Assembly: GCA_040255465.1 (NCBI GenBank)
Contig: JBDZVA010000010.1
Span: 1 to 64,000 of the forward strand
Origin: UBA5793 sp040255465
GTDB lineage: Bacteria; Planctomycetota; Phycisphaerae; Phycisphaerales; UBA5793
Direction: 5' to 3'
Length of the DNA stretch: 64,000 nucleotides
Positions 23,114 to 31,330 of this stretch are shown here, one piece after another. Below the pieces are notes generated by a model that saw only the letters and a list, made by a program, of their open reading frames with translations, did not search any database and was not told the origin of the DNA. Each line of letters opens with the position of its first letter. Position 1 is the stretch's first letter. A program made the translations under genes and the position numbers.

Positions 23114-24415
23114 ATGGCTAGCATAGGAAATGATTCGAACGGCAGACGCCGCATCCTGTTTTTGGCACCCGATGGAAGGCGCAAGACGATTCGCGTGGGG
23201 AAGATGTCGAAGAGGCATGCGATGTCATTCAAACTTCGTGTCGAAGACCTCGTTGGGGCCGCGTTGGTTGGACATGCACCCTCTGATGAGACGAGTCGTT
23301 GGTTGGTAGATTTGGACGATACTTCGTACTCTCGGCTGGTCGCGGTGGGATTGGCCAAGCCGCGAGAACCAGTCTCAAGGCGACTGGACAACGTGCTTGC
23401 CGACTACTTCGATATGGCGGATGTCAAACCCGCGACCGCCGTTCGCTACGGCCAGACGCGCAAATCTCTGCTTGCGCACTTTGGTGAGGACTGCGATGTG
23501 GACTCGATTACTGAGCGAGACGCGGAGGCATGGAGGGCGAATCTTCGCGCAAGGTACTCGCTGGCAACGGTTAGCCGCGCCGTAATGCACGCCCGCACGT
23601 TCTGGCGATGGGCGATTCGCCGGGGGCGTGCAAAGACCAATCCGTTTCTAGACATCAAGGCAGGCCCCCAGACCAACACTTCTCGGCAGATGTTCGTCGA
23701 TGCAGAGACAATCACAAAGGTCGTCAACGCATGCCCCGACGACGACTGGAGGCTCCTCATCGTCCTCTCCCGCTTCGGCGGATTACGAGTACCGAGCGAG
23801 GCCTTGGCGCTTCGATGGTCGGACGTGGATTGGGAGCACGATCGACTGGCGATTCGAAGCGTGAAGACCGAACACCATGAGGGCCATGCAGATCGTCAGG
23901 TTCCCATTTTTCCCCAAGTCCGTGAATGGCTCATTCGCGTATTCGAGCAGGCTGCCGATGGCGCCGAGTATGTGATCACCCGATATCGACTGGGCACTAA
24001 TCTGAACCCACAACTTCGCCGCATCGTCGTGCGAGCCGGCTTGACCCCCTGGCCCCGAACTTGGCACAATCTCCGGGCCTCAAGGCAAACGGAGCTCGCA
24101 TCGAGGTACCCGCTTCACACAGTCTGTGCCTGGATGGGCAACACCAAGGCAATCGCCTCAGGGCACTACCTGCAAGTAACGGACGCGGATTGGCAGCGGG
24201 CGGTGAGCCGGGAAGCTGAATTCGGTGAGGTCCCAAGGTCGGCCTCGGAGGGCAAAGAAAAAGCGGCACAGAATCCGGCACAGAAGATGCGCCAAATGGC
24301 CCGAAATGGCCAGAAGGCCCGCAAGCCCAAAAGCGAAAAAACCTCGGATTTTTCAGAGGATTTCTCGTCAGATCAATCTGCTTCGATTGTCGGAAGTGGC
24401 CAGAGCCGGACTTGA
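23114..24415 (+). CDS. Tyrosine recombinase/integrase of the genomic island
   Basis: Site-specific recombinase of 433 residues; GAGGAA precedes the ATG at 23114. A SAM-like core-binding domain spans about 85-180. The catalytic set appears complete: Arg225 (GGLRVPSEAL), Lys251, His318 and Arg321 (HNLR), His335, and nucleophile Tyr352 (SGHYLQV). A Lys/Gln-rich tail of ~60 residues follows. The last 19 bases of the gene lie inside the tRNA-Phe gene on the opposite strand, so the stop codon lies in the probable attachment site. This places the recombinase at the right edge of the island, and it probably made the insertion. Confidence 0.92.
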   Translation: MASIGNDSNGRRRILFLAPDGRRKTIRVGKMSKRHAMSFKLRVEDLVGAALVGHAPSDETSRWLVDLDDTSYSRLVAVGLAKPREPVSRRLDNVLADYFDMADVKPATAVRYGQTRKSLLAHFGEDCDVDSITERDAEAWRANLRARYSLATVSRAVMHARTFWRWAIRRGRAKTNPFLDIKAGPQTNTSRQMFVDAETITKVVNACPDDDWRLLIVLSRFGGLRVPSEALALRWSDVDWEHDRLAIRSVKTEHHEGHADRQVPIFPQVREWLIRVFEQAADGAEYVITRYRLGTNLNPQLRRIVVRAGLTPWPRTWHNLRASRQTELASRYPLHTVCAWMGNTKAIASGHYLQVTDADWQRAVSREAEFGEVPRSASEGKEKAAQNPAQKMRQMARNGQKARKPKSEKTSDFSEDFSSDQSASIVGSGQSRT

Positions 24416-24469
24416 ACCGGCGACCCCAGCATTTTCAGTGCTGTGCTCTACCAACTGAGCTATCTGGCC
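24397..24469 (-). tRNA. tRNA-Phe (anticodon GAA), island attachment site
   Basis: Full cloverleaf on the minus strand: acceptor GGCCAGA/TCTGGCC with discriminator A, D-arm with AGTTGGTAGA, anticodon arm CAGCA-CTGAAAA-TGCTG (GAA), and T-arm with GTTCAAG. It is 73 nt long and CCA is not encoded. The 3' half faces the integrase gene, whose end overlaps it, as is usual for integration into a tRNA 3' end that rebuilds an intact tRNA. No second copy of this 3' sequence was seen to the left, so the far attachment site is probably beyond position 1. Confidence 0.95.
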
Positions 24470-24562
24470 GCAGCGGGAAGAATACGCGCTGCCGGGGAGG
24501 GGTCAAGCCTCGCGACTGAGCGTGCGGCAGGTCGCGCGGAGCCTCTCCTATCATCTTCGCCC

Positions 24563-25735
24563 ATGTCAGTCCATGTCTGGATTACCGGTGTCGGTTTGCT
24601 CACGCCCCTTGGCACGTCGGCCTGGGGCACGCTGCGGGCGCTGCTCGATGGTCGCACGATCACCGATCGGCTCGCAGCTGTGACCGAGCCGCTTGAGGCT
24701 GAGCCGATCATCCATGGCACCGGCCACATCTTTGATTCTCAGCTCGGCCCCGGCGATCCCGCTGCGACGCTCGCGCTACGGGCGCTGCACGAAGCGGCTG
24801 GCAACGCGGGATTGCGCCCCGGCGACTGGGCCCACACACCGATTATCGTGGCATCGAGCAAGGGGGCAATCGGGGCGCTGTTCAATCGAATGACCCGTAT
24901 CCCCGCCGCCACGCTCGGGCCGCATGGGCATTTGTGTTCTCTGATTCAGTCGCAGTTGCACGCACCCTCGTGCCGGGCGACGGTCGCGGCGTGCGCTTCG
25001 GGTTTGTTCGCTTTGGATTCGGCCCATCGCATGCTCCTGCGGGGTGAGGCGGAGCGCGTCGCGGTGGTCGGCGTGGAGGCGTCACTCGTGCCGCTGCTCG
25101 TGTGGAGTTACCGGCGACTGGGCGTGCTGCCGCCGGTGAGCAATGAAACCTATCGATGCCGGCCGCTGGACACAGAGCGTTGCGGCTTCACACTCACGGA
25201 ACAGGCCGCCGCGGTGATCATCGAATCCAAACCCCCGGCCGCAACCGGGCGCGGCGCCAATGCCATCAAGTCGATGCGGCTGCTGGGCGTGCGCACCTCC
25301 AATGAGGCGTCCCACATCATCAAGTCGCCTGCGCATCCCGAAGCGCTGGATCGATTGTCGCGTTGGGCCTGCAGTGAATTCGGCACGATCGATCTGCTGC
25401 ACCCCCACGCCACGGGCACCGTGGAGAATGACGAAGCGGAGATGCGGGTGCACGCCGGCGCGCTGGGCGCATCCGCGGAAACGACGCCGGCGTATGCCGT
25501 CAAGGGCGCCATCGGGCACGGCTTGGGCGCGGCGGGACTGGCCAGTGTGGTCGCAGCCTGCATGATTGCGCGTTGTGGCCGCGTGCCGCCCATGCCGTGG
25601 CTCACATCACCGATCGAAACGCCACTGCGGGTTTCTATGGAGGGAGCGCACGGCGCGTTCCGCCGACACGCGATCTTCGCGAGCGGGTTCGGTGGGCACA
25701 CGGCGGCGGCGGTCATCGAAGCGGATTCGGATTGA
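24563..25735 (+). CDS. Beta-ketoacyl-ACP synthase family protein (FabF-like)
   Basis: Condensing enzyme of the thiolase fold, 390 residues, shorter than typical FabF (~410). It begins WITGVGLLTPLG, the usual start of KAS II-type proteins; the ATG at 24563 is used although the frame is open into the tRNA. The active-site Cys is in TVAACASGLFAL (near residue 144) and the two His are in HPHATGT (near 285) and GAIGHGLGAAG (near 320), giving a complete Cys-His-His triad. The substrate is unknown; a role in fatty acid or another polyketide-type lipid is inferred. It is the first chromosomal gene right of the island and converges on dapL. Confidence 0.85.
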   Translation: MSVHVWITGVGLLTPLGTSAWGTLRALLDGRTITDRLAAVTEPLEAEPIIHGTGHIFDSQLGPGDPAATLALRALHEAAGNAGLRPGDWAHTPIIVASSKGAIGALFNRMTRIPAATLGPHGHLCSLIQSQLHAPSCRATVAACASGLFALDSAHRMLLRGEAERVAVVGVEASLVPLLVWSYRRLGVLPPVSNETYRCRPLDTERCGFTLTEQAAAVIIESKPPAATGRGANAIKSMRLLGVRTSNEASHIIKSPAHPEALDRLSRWACSEFGTIDLLHPHATGTVENDEAEMRVHAGALGASAETTPAYAVKGAIGHGLGAAGLASVVAACMIARCGRVPPMPWLTSPIETPLRVSMEGAHGAFRRHAIFASGFGGHTAAAVIEADSD

Positions 25736-25747
25736 TCCCGGCGCTTC

Positions 25748-26944
25748 TTACCACTTCAGCTTCTTGAGCCGGTCGATCGTCTCTCGAATGCGATCGACCT
25801 CGACGGTCAACGCGGCGCGGAACCAGTTCTTCGCGTTGGCGCCGAATCCGCCGCCGGGCACGAAGACGACATTCGCCTCTTCGAGGCAGCGCGAACAGAA
25901 CTGGAACGAGTCGTACCCCTTCGGGCACGGCGCCCAGACGAAGAACGAGGCGGTCGGCGGCGTGACGTCGACACCGATCTCGCGCAGCCCGTTGCAGAGC
26001 ACATCGCGGCGCTGCCGGTACGTCTCGCGCATGGCCACGACTTCCGGATGTTCACTGTGGTGCAGAGCGACCGCCCCCGCCTGCTGAATGGCATTGAACT
26101 GCCCCGAGTCGCAGTTGCCCTTCACCGCGCCGAGCGCCGAAATGACTTCCGGATGCCCCACTGCAAAGGCGATGCGCCAGCCCGTCATGTTAAAGGTCTT
26201 GCTCAGCGAGTGGAACTCAATGCCGGGGAAGGTGTCGGGACTGAGACCCGGAACCTGCCACATCGAGGGCGGCTGCTTCTCGAAGAAGACCTCGCTGTAC
26301 GCGTTGTCCGAGGCGAGGATGATGTCGTTGTCGGCGCAGAGTTGTACAGCCTGCGCATAGAAATCGAGATCGGCTACGGCGGCCGTCGGATTGCCCGGGT
26401 GGTTCACCCACATGAGCCGAGCCCGCTCGAGCGCCTCCGCGTCGATGGCGCCAAGATCAGGCAGCCAGCCGCGCTGGGCGGTGAGCGGCATTTCGATGTA
26501 GTCCGCGCCCGCGAAGATCGCGCCGCTGCGATAGACGGGATAGCCGATATCCGCGCCGAGCACCGCGTCACCGGGGTTGAGCACCGCCAGCGGCAGATGC
26601 GCGATGCCGTCTTTGCTGCCGATGCAGGTGAGAATGTGCGTGGCCGGATCGACGGTGATGTCAAAGCGCCGCTTGAGAAACCGCGCCGCAGCCTTGCGGA
26701 AGTCCGGATGACCGGCGTCGAAGGGATACGGATGGTTGCGCGGATCGCGAATCGCCTCGGCCATGGCGTCGATGATGAACGAGGGCGTCGGACGGTCGGG
26801 ATCGCCCACGCCGAGGTTGATCACGTCGGCGCCGGATGCGATCTTCGCGCGGCGCTTCCGATCGATCTCGATGAAGAGGTAGGGCGGCAGGTCGAGCAGT
26901 CGCTGGGATCGGATCGGACGCTTCTGCGTGGCGGTCGTAGACAT
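25748..26944 (-). CDS. dapL: LL-diaminopimelate aminotransferase (PLP class I)
   Basis: Cytoplasmic PLP enzyme of 398 residues, probably converting tetrahydrodipicolinate to LL-diaminopimelate in one step of lysine/peptidoglycan synthesis. It begins with the sequence LPPYLFIEIDRKRRAKIASGADVINLGVGDPDRPTPS, typical of DapL-type proteins. The PLP lysine is in SLSKTFNMTGWR (near residue 240), and HPGNPT and DNAYSEVFFE are the other family motifs. The ATG at 26944 fits the domain start; upstream codons are non-homologous. A related aspartate-type aminotransferase function cannot be excluded from sequence alone. Confidence 0.85.
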   Translation of the reverse strand: MSTTATQKRPIRSQRLLDLPPYLFIEIDRKRRAKIASGADVINLGVGDPDRPTPSFIIDAMAEAIRDPRNHPYPFDAGHPDFRKAAARFLKRRFDITVDPATHILTCIGSKDGIAHLPLAVLNPGDAVLGADIGYPVYRSGAIFAGADYIEMPLTAQRGWLPDLGAIDAEALERARLMWVNHPGNPTAAVADLDFYAQAVQLCADNDIILASDNAYSEVFFEKQPPSMWQVPGLSPDTFPGIEFHSLSKTFNMTGWRIAFAVGHPEVISALGAVKGNCDSGQFNAIQQAGAVALHHSEHPEVVAMRETYRQRRDVLCNGLREIGVDVTPPTASFFVWAPCPKGYDSFQFCSRCLEEANVVFVPGGGFGANAKNWFRAALTVEVDRIRETIDRLKKLKW

Positions 26945-27040
26945 CGTCTCGGCTCTCCGGAAACGGGTGTTCAAGGTCAGCGCGCAGCATGATAGCCGAG
27001 AGCACATCGACGCTCGCGCTGAAATCACATCTGTCGGGCG

Positions 27041-27328
27041 TTATTGCGGCGACTGGTCGCGGTCGATGTCGCCGGAACTCATCTGCTGATGGTTGCGGTA
27101 CAGGGCATAGCCGAAGCCGCCGACCATGGACATGGGGACGGCAATCATCGTGAGCACGGAGACGGAGTAGCCCATCGAGACGTTTACGCCCGTCTCCTTG
27201 GCCTGTGCCTCGGTTTCTTCGCTGCACAAGGGGCATGCCAGCGCCGGGGCGGCGAGCGTCGCCGCCACCAGTGTCGCGGCGGCGCAGATCCGAACTCGAC
27301 TTGATCGTGGGTTGAACATCGTGGCCAA
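27041..27328 (-). CDS. Small membrane protein with CPLC motif, end of oxidase operon
   Basis: A 95-residue protein with a signal peptide (CAAATLVAATLAAPALA), a CPLC motif immediately after the cleavage site, and one membrane span (VLTMIAVPMSMVGGFGYAL) near the C-terminus. The CxxC at the mature N-terminus could bind metal or be redox active; this is inference. It follows the SCO-DUF420 gene by 26 bp on the same strand, so it probably helps oxidase assembly. No named family recognised. Confidence 0.65.
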   Translation of the reverse strand: MATMFNPRSSRVRICAAATLVAATLAAPALACPLCSEETEAQAKETGVNVSMGYSVSVLTMIAVPMSMVGGFGYALYRNHQQMSSGDIDRDQSPQ

Positions 27329-27354
27329 TCCTATGCAGACTCGGGTCGCAGGTG

Positions 27355-28551
27355 CTAGCGAGCAGCGAGCATGGGTTCGAGGTGATAGAGCATGAGATAG
27401 ACCATCACTCCGGTAACGGACACATACATCCAGATCGGCCAGGTGATCACCGCCAGCCGGCGATGGGCGTCAAATCGCCCGGAGAGCGCGAGCCATAGTG
27501 TGCGGATCGCCAGAAAAGGCACCGTGGCGGCAAGCACGACGTGCGAGATGAGGATCGCATAGTACACCCAGCGCATCACGCCATCGACTTCCCACCTGGT
27601 GTGGCCGAGGCCCTGCTCCATCTGTCGCAACGTGTGGTAGGTGAGGTAGCAGACCAGAAAGACGACCGACACCATGAATGCGCCGAGCATGACGCGCATG
27701 TGGGCGGCCCTGCGTCCCTTGCGGATGAGCAGCCGCCCGATGAGCAGCAGGAGCGCCGCGATGCCGTTGAGGGAGGCGTTGACCGTCGGCAGAGCGCTGA
27801 GCACGCCCGCGTACGTGCCCGTGGCCCCCGCCGCTGGAGTCGCGGCGAGCGTTCGCACGTCGGCAATGAGGCGCTGCATGTCATCCGCCTCAGTGCCGTA
27901 GTACCAGTCATGCACCTTGCCGGTCCGATCGATGAGGACCATGCGGCTGCTGTGTACGATCGGCCCGGCATGGTCCTGCGAGGAACGGCTTTGCGCCGCC
28001 TCTCCCTCTTCCTTCGCCTGCGTCTCGGCCGCCTCGCGCGGGTTCTCGGCGGTCAGGAACAGCGCGGCGGCGTACTTCTGAATCTCGCCAAATTCGCCGG
28101 TCAGAAACGTCCAGTGATCCAGATCCGCGCCGTACGACTCGGCGTAGCGCTTGAGCGTGGCCGGGTCGTCGCGCCATGGGTCGCAGGTGACTGAGACCAG
28201 GTGCACGTCGTCAGACGGGCCGATGGCCTTCTGAAGCGTGCTCAGGTTGCCGGTCATGATCGGGCACGGGCCGGGACAGTTCGTGAAGATGAAGTCCACG
28301 ACCCAGACCTTGCCCAGCAGACTCTGCGAATTGAACGGCTGATTGTCCTGGCTGGTCAGCGTGATGATCGGTGCGTCGAGCGTGGCGGCGGTGGACGCGC
28401 GCTCATCGCCGACCACATCCGCGCCTTTTGGCGGTCCGGGCGCAAAGCGAATCCACGACCAGATGATCATGCCGGCACAGACCGCGACCATGGCGACCCA
28501 GATGACGAGATCGAGCCGGGTCATGGCGCGTCGTGATCGTCGAGTGAACAT
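27355..28551 (-). CDS. SCO1/SenC copper chaperone fused to DUF420 membrane domain
   Basis: A 398-residue two-domain protein. After one N-terminal membrane anchor comes a thioredoxin-fold SCO domain with the copper-binding CPGPC (about residue 90) and the conserved His in HSSRMVLID (about 205). SCO proteins deliver copper to the CuA site of oxidase subunit II. From about residue 245 the protein has four or more membrane spans and the DUF420 pattern (RVMLGAFMVSVVFLVCYLTYHT; YYAILISHVVLA), a family usually encoded separately near haem-copper oxidases. The start at 28551 lies 4 bp from the ABC permease stop. Confidence 0.88.
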   Translation of the reverse strand: MFTRRSRRAMTRLDLVIWVAMVAVCAGMIIWSWIRFAPGPPKGADVVGDERASTAATLDAPIITLTSQDNQPFNSQSLLGKVWVVDFIFTNCPGPCPIMTGNLSTLQKAIGPSDDVHLVSVTCDPWRDDPATLKRYAESYGADLDHWTFLTGEFGEIQKYAAALFLTAENPREAAETQAKEEGEAAQSRSSQDHAGPIVHSSRMVLIDRTGKVHDWYYGTEADDMQRLIADVRTLAATPAAGATGTYAGVLSALPTVNASLNGIAALLLLIGRLLIRKGRRAAHMRVMLGAFMVSVVFLVCYLTYHTLRQMEQGLGHTRWEVDGVMRWVYYAILISHVVLAATVPFLAIRTLWLALSGRFDAHRRLAVITWPIWMYVSVTGVMVYLMLYHLEPMLAAR

Positions 28552-28555
28552 GAAT

Positions 28556-29398
28556 CTAGTGTCCTCGATGATCCGGCGACGCGACAACCCAGGTGGCCAG
28601 CGAGAGAGCCGCGACGGCAAACACGGCCGAAAGCGAAAGCGGAAGCCACTGGGGATTGCCGTTGAGCGGCGCTGAGATCGCCAGCGAACACCAGGTCAGC
28701 GGGTTGGCCAGCATGAGGTAGTGAAGAATCGGCGTCTGATTCGCCACGGGGAAGATCGCGCCCGATAGAGCCCACATCGGCATGAGCACAAGATTCATGA
28801 TCGCATGGAAGCCCTGAGTGGTTTCGCTCTTCCAGGCAAACGCGACCCCGATGCCGGTCATCATCAGCGTGGTGAACGCCAGCGCGAGCAGGATCAACCC
28901 GAGATTGGCCACCGATGGGAAGTGCGTCCACACCGGCGGGGCCAGCAGCAGCACCGCCGACTGGATGAACGCGATGATCGCCCCTCCGAGCACCTTTCCC
29001 ATGGCGATGGACCAGCGCGACGCGGGCGAGACGAGTACCGACTGGAGCCAGCCTTCGTTGCGGTCTTCGATCACCGAGATGCTCGAAAAGATGGCGGTGA
29101 ACAGCGCGACCATCGTCATCATGCCCGGCAGCAGGAACAGGCCATAGCCGCCCGGATAGGCGTCGGTTGGTCCGCTGAAATGATTGGAGAATCCGACGCC
29201 GAGAAAGGCCCAGAACATCAGCGGCGTGCCGATGGCGGCGGCGATGCGCGTGGGCTGGCGCTGGAACCGGACCAGTTCGCGCCAGAGGATGGTCCACATG
29301 ACCGCGGCGCTGGAGACGCGTCGGGCGCCAAGTCCCTCACCGACGTCGCTGGAGAGCGTAGTGGAAACAACGGTGGTCGGAGTGGCAGACTGAGTCAT
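28556..29398 (-). CDS. ABC-2 type transporter permease in oxidase operon
   Basis: A 280-residue membrane protein with six predicted spans and the ABC-2 motif region (AIFSSISVIEDRNEGWLQSVLVSPASRWSIAMGKVLGGAI). It starts 4 bp after the ATPase gene and is followed 4 bp later by SCO-DUF420, so the pair is embedded in the cytochrome oxidase biogenesis operon. The substrate is not known; position suggests export or insertion of something needed for oxidase maturation (haem, copper complex or quinone-related), by inference only. Confidence 0.85.
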   Translation of the reverse strand: MTQSATPTTVVSTTLSSDVGEGLGARRVSSAAVMWTILWRELVRFQRQPTRIAAAIGTPLMFWAFLGVGFSNHFSGPTDAYPGGYGLFLLPGMMTMVALFTAIFSSISVIEDRNEGWLQSVLVSPASRWSIAMGKVLGGAIIAFIQSAVLLLAPPVWTHFPSVANLGLILLALAFTTLMMTGIGVAFAWKSETTQGFHAIMNLVLMPMWALSGAIFPVANQTPILHYLMLANPLTWCSLAISAPLNGNPQWLPLSLSAVFAVAALSLATWVVASPDHRGH

Positions 29399-29402
29399 CG
29401 CA

Positions 29403-30359
29403 TCAGGATTCCTGAACAGGAGTGTAGGAATCCGACTCTCCCTCGTGCAGCGCGGCGCCGGTCAGGCTCACGAAGACATCGGCAAGCGTCGGCGGGGCCA
29501 CGGTGAAGGGCGTGCCCATCCGGGCGAGCGTCGTGGCCGCCTCGACGCGCTGTGCATCATCGAGCGCCGCGGCCCACTGCGAACCGACGGAGCGCCACGG
29601 CGAGCCGAATTCCACCTTGGGCTGCTCCGAATCATGCACCGTCACAAACGCCTCACCCACACTGCGCCGCAGATCGGTCGGCGTGCCGTTGGCGACGATC
29701 TCGCCCTGATGCATGAACACGGCCCGGTCGCAGCGATCGGCTTCATCAATGAGATGCGTGCTCATGAGCAGCGTCATGCCGGCTTCGCGCTGGCGGGTTT
29801 CAATCGCATCGAGGAACATCTCGCGCGCCGCCGGATCCAGGCCAACGGTCGGCTCGTCGAGCAGCAGCAGGCGCGGGTGGTGGAGCATGGCCCGGGCCAG
29901 ATCAACGCGGCGTTTCAAACCACCCGAGAGCGTTTTGACGAGCGAGTCGCGCCGATCGGTCAGGGCCCCGCGCTCGAGCTCCTCGTCGATGCGGCGGCGG
30001 GCCAGCTCGCCGCTCAGACCATACAGGCTCGCCTGGCACTTCAGGTTCTCTTCAACGGAGAGATGGGGGTCGAGCCCGTTGGATTGAAACACCACACTCA
30101 GATGCGTGCGATACTGCTGAGGGTCGGCGAAGTTGTCCACAAGCAGTCGCCCCTGCGTGGCGGGCATCATGCCGCAGATCAGTCGCATCAGCGTGGACTT
30201 GCCGCTGCCGTTGGGCCCGAGCAACGCGACCGACTCTCCGGGCATGACGCTGAGCGAGACGCCCTTGAGCGCTTCGTGGGCCTCCTGGCCCCGGCGCTTG
30301 GGGTAGGTGAAGCGCAATCCCTCGATTTCAAGGATCGGACTGTTCTTGATATCAATCAT
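29403..30359 (-). CDS. ABC-2 transporter ATP-binding protein in oxidase operon
   Basis: A 318-residue ATPase. Walker A GPNGSGKS (near 49), signature LSGGLKRR (near 153), and Walker B LLLLDEP with the catalytic Glu are all present. A C-terminal regulatory extension of ~90 residues follows, as in daunorubicin/multidrug-type exporters. The true start at 30359 (MIDIKNSP) overlaps the ctaB stop by 4 bases (ATGA). It pairs with the permease at 28556. Confidence 0.88.
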   Translation of the reverse strand: MIDIKNSPILEIEGLRFTYPKRRGQEAHEALKGVSLSVMPGESVALLGPNGSGKSTLMRLICGMMPATQGRLLVDNFADPQQYRTHLSVVFQSNGLDPHLSVEENLKCQASLYGLSGELARRRIDEELERGALTDRRDSLVKTLSGGLKRRVDLARAMLHHPRLLLLDEPTVGLDPAAREMFLDAIETRQREAGMTLLMSTHLIDEADRCDRAVFMHQGEIVANGTPTDLRRSVGEAFVTVHDSEQPKVEFGSPWRSVGSQWAAALDDAQRVEAATTLARMGTPFTVAPPTLADVFVSLTGAALHEGESDSYTPVQES

Positions 30360-31330
30360 GATGACAACCAGCGCGGCAGGATCGCCGCATCCAGAACCAT
30401 GACGCCGAGGAGAATCGGCAGAGAGATGATCGTAAGGAAGAACAGCCGCCGCGCGCTCGCCGGTGTTCGCTGCAGCGCGGCTCGCGCGGCAAAGACGAGT
30501 TGCACCACGCCCAGCACGAACGCGACCAGCAGGTACAGCGGCCCGACCATGCCCAGCACGCCGGGCAGCAGCGTGGCGGGGATCAGCACGGCACTCCAGC
30601 TGAGCATGTTCGCGCCGGTTCGCGCGCCCGTCGGATCGGTCACTGACATCACCGGAATCCCCGCCAGGGCGTACTCGTCGCGGTAGAACCAGGCGATGGC
30701 GAGAAAGTGCGGCAACTGCCAGACGAACATGATCAGAAACAGCGTCAAGCCGCGCGCATCGACTGACCCCGTCGCAGCGGCCCAGCCGATGAGCGGCGGC
30801 AGTGCGCCGGGGACGGCCCCGATCAGGGTCGCCGTCGAACTGACTCGCTTCATCGGCGTGTAGACGAGGGCATAGGTGATGATCGTCGCAAATGCAATCA
30901 ACGCGGCCAGCGGCTGACCCGCCAACCACGCGAGTTGGGCCACGCCCAGCACCGCCAACAGCGCGCCGAAACGAAGCGCAGCGCTCGGGTCCAAACGTCG
31001 TCCCGCCAGCGGGCGATTCGCGGTGCGGTGCATGAGGCGATCGGTGTCGCGCTCGAACCACTGATTGAACACGGAACCGGCACCGGCGCACAGCGCCGTT
31101 CCCATCAATGTGTGGAGGGCCGTCATCGGCGATTCAATTGGCCGCGTGCCGATGCCCATCGCATAGCCGACGGCCGTGGTGACGAGCACGAGTGAGTTGA
31201 GCCGCGGCTTGGTCAGCTCGATGTAATCGCGCCATGCCGGGATAGCGGCGTGGTGCGCATCGTGCGCTGTGTGCGTCGCGCGAGCGACGACACGATCACG
31301 AACTCCCGCCGTGACATCGACCTGCATCAT
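30356..31330 (-). CDS. ctaB: Protoheme IX farnesyltransferase (haem O synthase)
   Basis: Membrane prenyltransferase of the UbiA superfamily, 324 residues, converting haem B to haem O. It has the substrate-binding motif NQWFERDTDRLMHRTANRPL (near 90-110), the second Asp-rich/YTPMKR loop (near 160), and eight or nine predicted spans. The N-terminal ~30 residues are a His-containing cytoplasmic extension. It overlaps ctaA upstream (ATGA) and the ABC ATPase downstream, so haem A synthesis is translated as a unit. Confidence 0.94.
   Translation of the reverse strand: MMQVDVTAGVRDRVVARATHTAHDAHHAAIPAWRDYIELTKPRLNSLVLVTTAVGYAMGIGTRPIESPMTALHTLMGTALCAGAGSVFNQWFERDTDRLMHRTANRPLAGRRLDPSAALRFGALLAVLGVAQLAWLAGQPLAALIAFATIITYALVYTPMKRVSSTATLIGAVPGALPPLIGWAAATGSVDARGLTLFLIMFVWQLPHFLAIAWFYRDEYALAGIPVMSVTDPTGARTGANMLSWSAVLIPATLLPGVLGMVGPLYLLVAFVLGVVQLVFAARAALQRTPASARRLFFLTIISLPILLGVMVLDAAILPRWLSS

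Noticed and set aside
30360..31091. N-terminal extension of the ABC ATPase into ctaB
   Set aside because: It is an Arg/Ala-rich shadow of ctaB; the ATPase domain begins right at the ATG at 30359.
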